Origin: Cannabis sativa
Taxonomy: Eukaryota; Streptophyta; Magnoliopsida; Rosales; Cannabaceae
Length of the DNA: 64,000 bases
Assembly (NCBI RefSeq): GCF_029168945.1
Contig: NC_083603.1
Coordinates: 38,192,396 to 38,256,395, forward strand
Direction of reading: 5' to 3'
Position numbers and translations under genes: made by a program. The notes beneath the pieces are model-generated. The model saw nothing but the letters and a program-made list of their open reading frames with translations. It made no database searches and was not told where the DNA came from. Below, piece after piece: positions 61,364-64,000 of this stretch (positions are counted from its first letter, which is position 1; every line of letters begins with the position of its first letter).

Positions 61364-61970
61364 CTAGTCTTTTTCCGAGCTATATGCAGATGAACTTTCT
61401 CGAGTTTATCAACTTCCCCTCTCATCCTTTGTTTAGGAGAATGACTTAATGGTTTGCCCCTCGTGGCATTTTTGTAAAGACAAGTTTGTAACCAATCTTA
61501 GGTTTTTCTTATCTTAAATGCCTTGTACTATTTTCATTCAAACTTAATACAATTGTATTTGCTTGTGTTTTTACTCACAATGTAAGCAACTATATTTTGA
61601 TCAAATATACAGTACTTTTGGGTTTCTCCATTGCTCATAATCTTCTTGTTTAAGTAGTTAGTAATCTACCAAACTTTATGATTTTCGAGCGGTTGTCAAT
61701 TTTTCCTCACAATTGCAGTTATAATCTTCCTTAAGCAAACTTTATATATACTTTAAGGATTTTATCACTTTGCATATTTTTAATTTGCTCGTATGAATAG
61801 TTATATTATCTATCCATTTTCTAGGTTTAAGTACTTTTATAAAGGGGTTGCGATGCCTCGTTTAGTACTTTCCTAGCTCGCGAGAACCATTAGTATTCAG
61901 CTTTATACGTGAGTTATAACTTTTGATTTTCCTCTCCTGTCAAATATGTTATAAATAAAAAATTATATAT
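61364..61970. other. AT-rich 3' region of J
   Basis: No coding frame recognised. It lies downstream of the antisense ORF and probably holds its 3' UTR (AACTTAATACAATTGTATT near 61541). Confidence 0.45.
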
Positions 61971-62110
61971 GTTTGATCCCTTCTTCGTCAAAAAGGTTTG
62001 ATCAAGGTATTATAACAATTCGACCCTTTTCTCGTCAAAAAGGTTTGGACAGGGAGTTATAACGGTTTGACTCCACTTTCGTCAAAGAGGTTTAGTCGAG
62101 AACCTTTTAA
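61971..62110. repeat. 47-bp tandem repeat, three copies, in the 3' region of J
   Basis: Units about 61971-62016, 62017-62063 and 62064-62110 share CGTCAAAAAGGTTTG. Units 1 and 2 end in TTATAAC. Unit 3 is the most diverged. Confidence 0.8.
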
Positions 62111-62307
62111 TTTCAAAAAAAATAAATTGAAATGGCGGGCTTGCATTATACAATGTATTTCTAGATGAATTTCGGTTAGTCATACATAGATGCCCCTTAA
62201 GTAATTTAAAGAATGAAACTTTGTAATTACTTAATATAAATGATTCTCTTTATTCATGACTAAAGTTTAAAGTTTACATAAGTAATGTGAGTTAAATCAT
62301 TTATTTA

Positions 62308-63180
62308 TTAATAGTAGGGTCGTAAATGTTCAATGTTCCAGTAGTTCTTTATTAGCGAGCCATCAAGTCGAGCCAATTTATAGACTCCGACTCCAACTAC
62401 TACTTCGATGACATATGGACCCTCCCAATTCGGGTTGAACACTCCTACTGATGCATCTCTCGTATTTGCAAAGACTCGTCTTAACACCAAGTCTCCAACA
62501 TTAAATAGTCTTTTCTTGACTTTTTTGTTTAAGTATCTTGTGACTCGAAGTTGGTATGCGGCGTTGGTGATTTGCGACTTAGTTTGTTTTTTTCTCAAGT
62601 AGATCCAAGGACAATTTTAAAAGTTCACGGTTTTCTTCTTGATTATAAAACTCTTTGCTGTGACTCGATATGTTCACTTCAACAGGCAGCATTGCTTCAG
62701 AGCCAAATGCTAGCGAGAAAGGAGTGTGTCTTGTGGCTGTTTTCTCGTTAGTTCTATGGGCCCAGAGCACCTGAGGTAGATCGTCAACCCATCTGCCTTT
62801 GGCAGCGTCTAACTTCTTCTTGATAGTATCCTTTAGGGTTTTATTAACGGCTTCCACTTGTCCATTTTCTTGAGGCCTGGATACTGACAAGAAGCTTTTG
62901 ATAATTTTATTCCTCTCGCAAAATTCAGTGAACAAGTCGCCATCAAATTGGGTTCCATTATCGGATACTATCTTCATGGGAATTCCAAACCTACAAATAA
63001 TGTTCTTGATGACTAAGTTAAGGACTTTCTTGCAGGTTATGAAGACGAGGGGCTCGGCCTCCGACCATTTAGTGAAGAAGTCGACTGCTACCACCACATA
63101 CTAAGCTCCTCCTCGCCCAGTGGGTAATTCCCCAATTACGTCAATCCCCCATATAGCAAATGGGTAGGGCGAGGTCATGA
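62308..63180 (-). pseudogene. Ty3/Gypsy integrase core and C-terminal domain of J
   Basis: Minus strand. The first Asp segment (WGIDVIGELPTG) is at about 63150-63120. A TAG near 63103 follows, then a frame from 63097 with AVDFFTKWSEAEP, the second Asp in IVSDNGTQFDG and Glu in ENGQVEAVNK, then HTPFSLAFGSEAMLPVEV. Near 62590, in a run of T, the frame shifts, and the second frame (62598-62308) gives the C-terminal domain with VGDLVLRRVF and NWEGPYVIE. The D-D-E residues are present, but the stop and the shift make it a pseudogene. It is better preserved than the integrase of G. Confidence 0.92.
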
Positions 63181-63605
63181 TTCTAAGTTCTGTTGGCGGT
63201 ACACGAGGTATATGTGAAAACCTCTAACACTTATCACATTTCTTGACAAACTCATGTGTGTCCTTATTAATCGTTGGCCAGTGAATATCCTTGTCTAATG
63301 ATCTTTTTAGATAGACTTTGCCAACCTCCATGGTCCCAACAAAAGCCTTCATGAATTTCTCTAATGATTTTGTTTGCTTCTGCGGGAGGAACACACCAAA
63401 GTAGGGGCATTGAATACCCTCTTCTATATAGTTTTCCTTCGATCATTGTGTAGAGAGGCACTGTATACAATAGTTTTCGTGACTTGTTTTTGTCATTTGG
63501 AAGTTGTTCATCGAGTAAATAGCTGATAATAGGCATCATCCATGTAAGAGAGCTATCTATCATCTCGACGTGTTCAGTTTCAGATGTACTTGGCTCGCTC
63601 AGCAT
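63181..63605 (-). pseudogene. Integrase zinc-finger region and linker of J
   Basis: A frame from 63605 reads the RNase H-integrase linker, then the first half of the HHCC zinc finger (HEGFCWDHGG, then IIRQGY). A one-base shift near 63285 moves the rest (WPTINKDTHEFVKKCDKC) to another frame, and a TAG replaces a Gln codon just after the second Cys pair. Confidence 0.85.
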
Positions 63606-64000
63606 TTCTACTGGAACAAAATTAAGTTCATCCAGATCATTCTGCGAGGCCAGCTTTGTTAAGGCATCGACGTTGGAGTTTGTTCTCTCGAAATTTGTTC
63701 GATTTTAAAGTAATTGAATCTGTCCAAGTTCTTCCAAACTTTCTCTAAATACTTCACCATTTTCAAGCCTTTGGCCTGGTATTCCCTGAGGACGTGTTTC
63801 ATGATCAACTGCGAATCACTATGACAAATGAGATTTTTGACTTTCAAGGCCTCTGCTATCTTTAAGCCGACGATCAAGGCTTCATATTCAGCCTCGTTAT
63901 TTGATGCATCAAATTAGAATCTTAGAGCATAGTTAAACTTAAAGCCTTCCAACGATATTAATATTATCCCTGCACCCGAACCCTGTTCGTTGGATGCGCC
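63606..64000 (-). pseudogene. RNase H of J, C-terminal part (partial)
   Basis: From the window edge the minus strand reads SNEQGSGAGIIL, then a TAA in the stretch before FDASNNEAEYEALIVG (the Glu of RNase H). HSDSQLIMKHV (a catalytic Asp) and IEQISREQ follow. A shift after ISREQ leads into the linker of the preceding entry. The domain removes the RNA strand during reverse transcription; it is broken here and its N-terminus lies outside the window. Confidence 0.88.

Larger units (their letters stand above)
59644..64000 (-). mobile_element. Ty3/Gypsy element J, 3' part (runs off the window)
   Basis: On the minus strand the order is RNase H (64000-63606), integrase zinc finger, integrase core and C-terminal domain (to 62308), 3' region with a tandem repeat and an antisense ORF, PPT, and 3' LTR (60568-59644). 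Gag, protease, RT and the 5' LTR lie right of the window. Pol is broken by several stops and shifts. The LTR layout resembles that of G but the sequences differ clearly, so it is a related, separate family. Confidence 0.88.

Overview
This 64-kb window is plant nuclear DNA made almost entirely of LTR retrotransposons inserted into one another. I found no host gene, tRNA, rRNA or CRISPR array. The organism is an angiosperm, probably a eudicot with an AT-rich genome: the elements are plant Ty1/Copia of the Angela/BARE type (LTR head TGTTGGGTTTTATGCCCTA, primer-binding site complementary to initiator-Met tRNA) and plant Ty3/Gypsy with a Tat-like layout. The species cannot be fixed from the sequence alone.

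Layout. The host of the nest is Ty3/Gypsy element G on the minus strand. Its 5' LTR is 57928-58686, its gag/protease 57869 down to about 55040, its RT 44895-44418 and its integrase 1277-429; its 3' LTR lies left of the window. G was hit twice by a 1.8-1.9-kb-LTR Copia family. Element H (44901-54938, minus, TSD CTTAT) sits between protease and RT. Element A (starts 1278, plus) sits in the integrase. Element A carries three further family members: B (9502-23964, TSD ATTTG), C (24880-36785, TSD CTAAT) and F (36904-44417, minus, right end lost). C contains a solo LTR, D (34424-36311, TSD GTGGA). An unrelated LTR family, TGTAA...TTACA and about 2.3 kb, is present as three solo LTRs: 14869-17226 in B (TSD ATTTG), 20574-22870 in B's 3' LTR (TSD TTAGG) and 41513-43862 in F (TSD CTTTG). 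The insertion order is therefore G, then A and H, then B, C and F, then D and the solo LTRs. A deletion with its breakpoint at 44417/44418 removed the end of F, the end of A's 3' LTR, and the part of G's pol between the RT fingers and the integrase core.

The Copia copies (A, B, C, F, H) keep LTRs, PBS and PPT but have no recognisable gag, protease or RT catalytic core. They retain only decayed integrase and RNase H stretches, with the same lesions in different copies. They look like a non-autonomous family copied from an already broken master and mobilised in trans. Their long AT-rich leaders carry a GC-rich hairpin cassette at a fixed place about 270-430 nt after the LTR, and a diverged internal duplication.

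Right of G, 58687-59643 is AT-rich DNA with a short minisatellite. From 59644 to the window end is a second minus-strand Gypsy element, J: 3' LTR, PPT, a plus-strand (antisense) ORF with its own TATA box, a 47-bp tandem repeat, then a broken integrase and RNase H. The antisense transcription unit of J, the hairpin cassette of the Copia family and the paired-change hairpins in the solo LTRs are the observations most worth following up.
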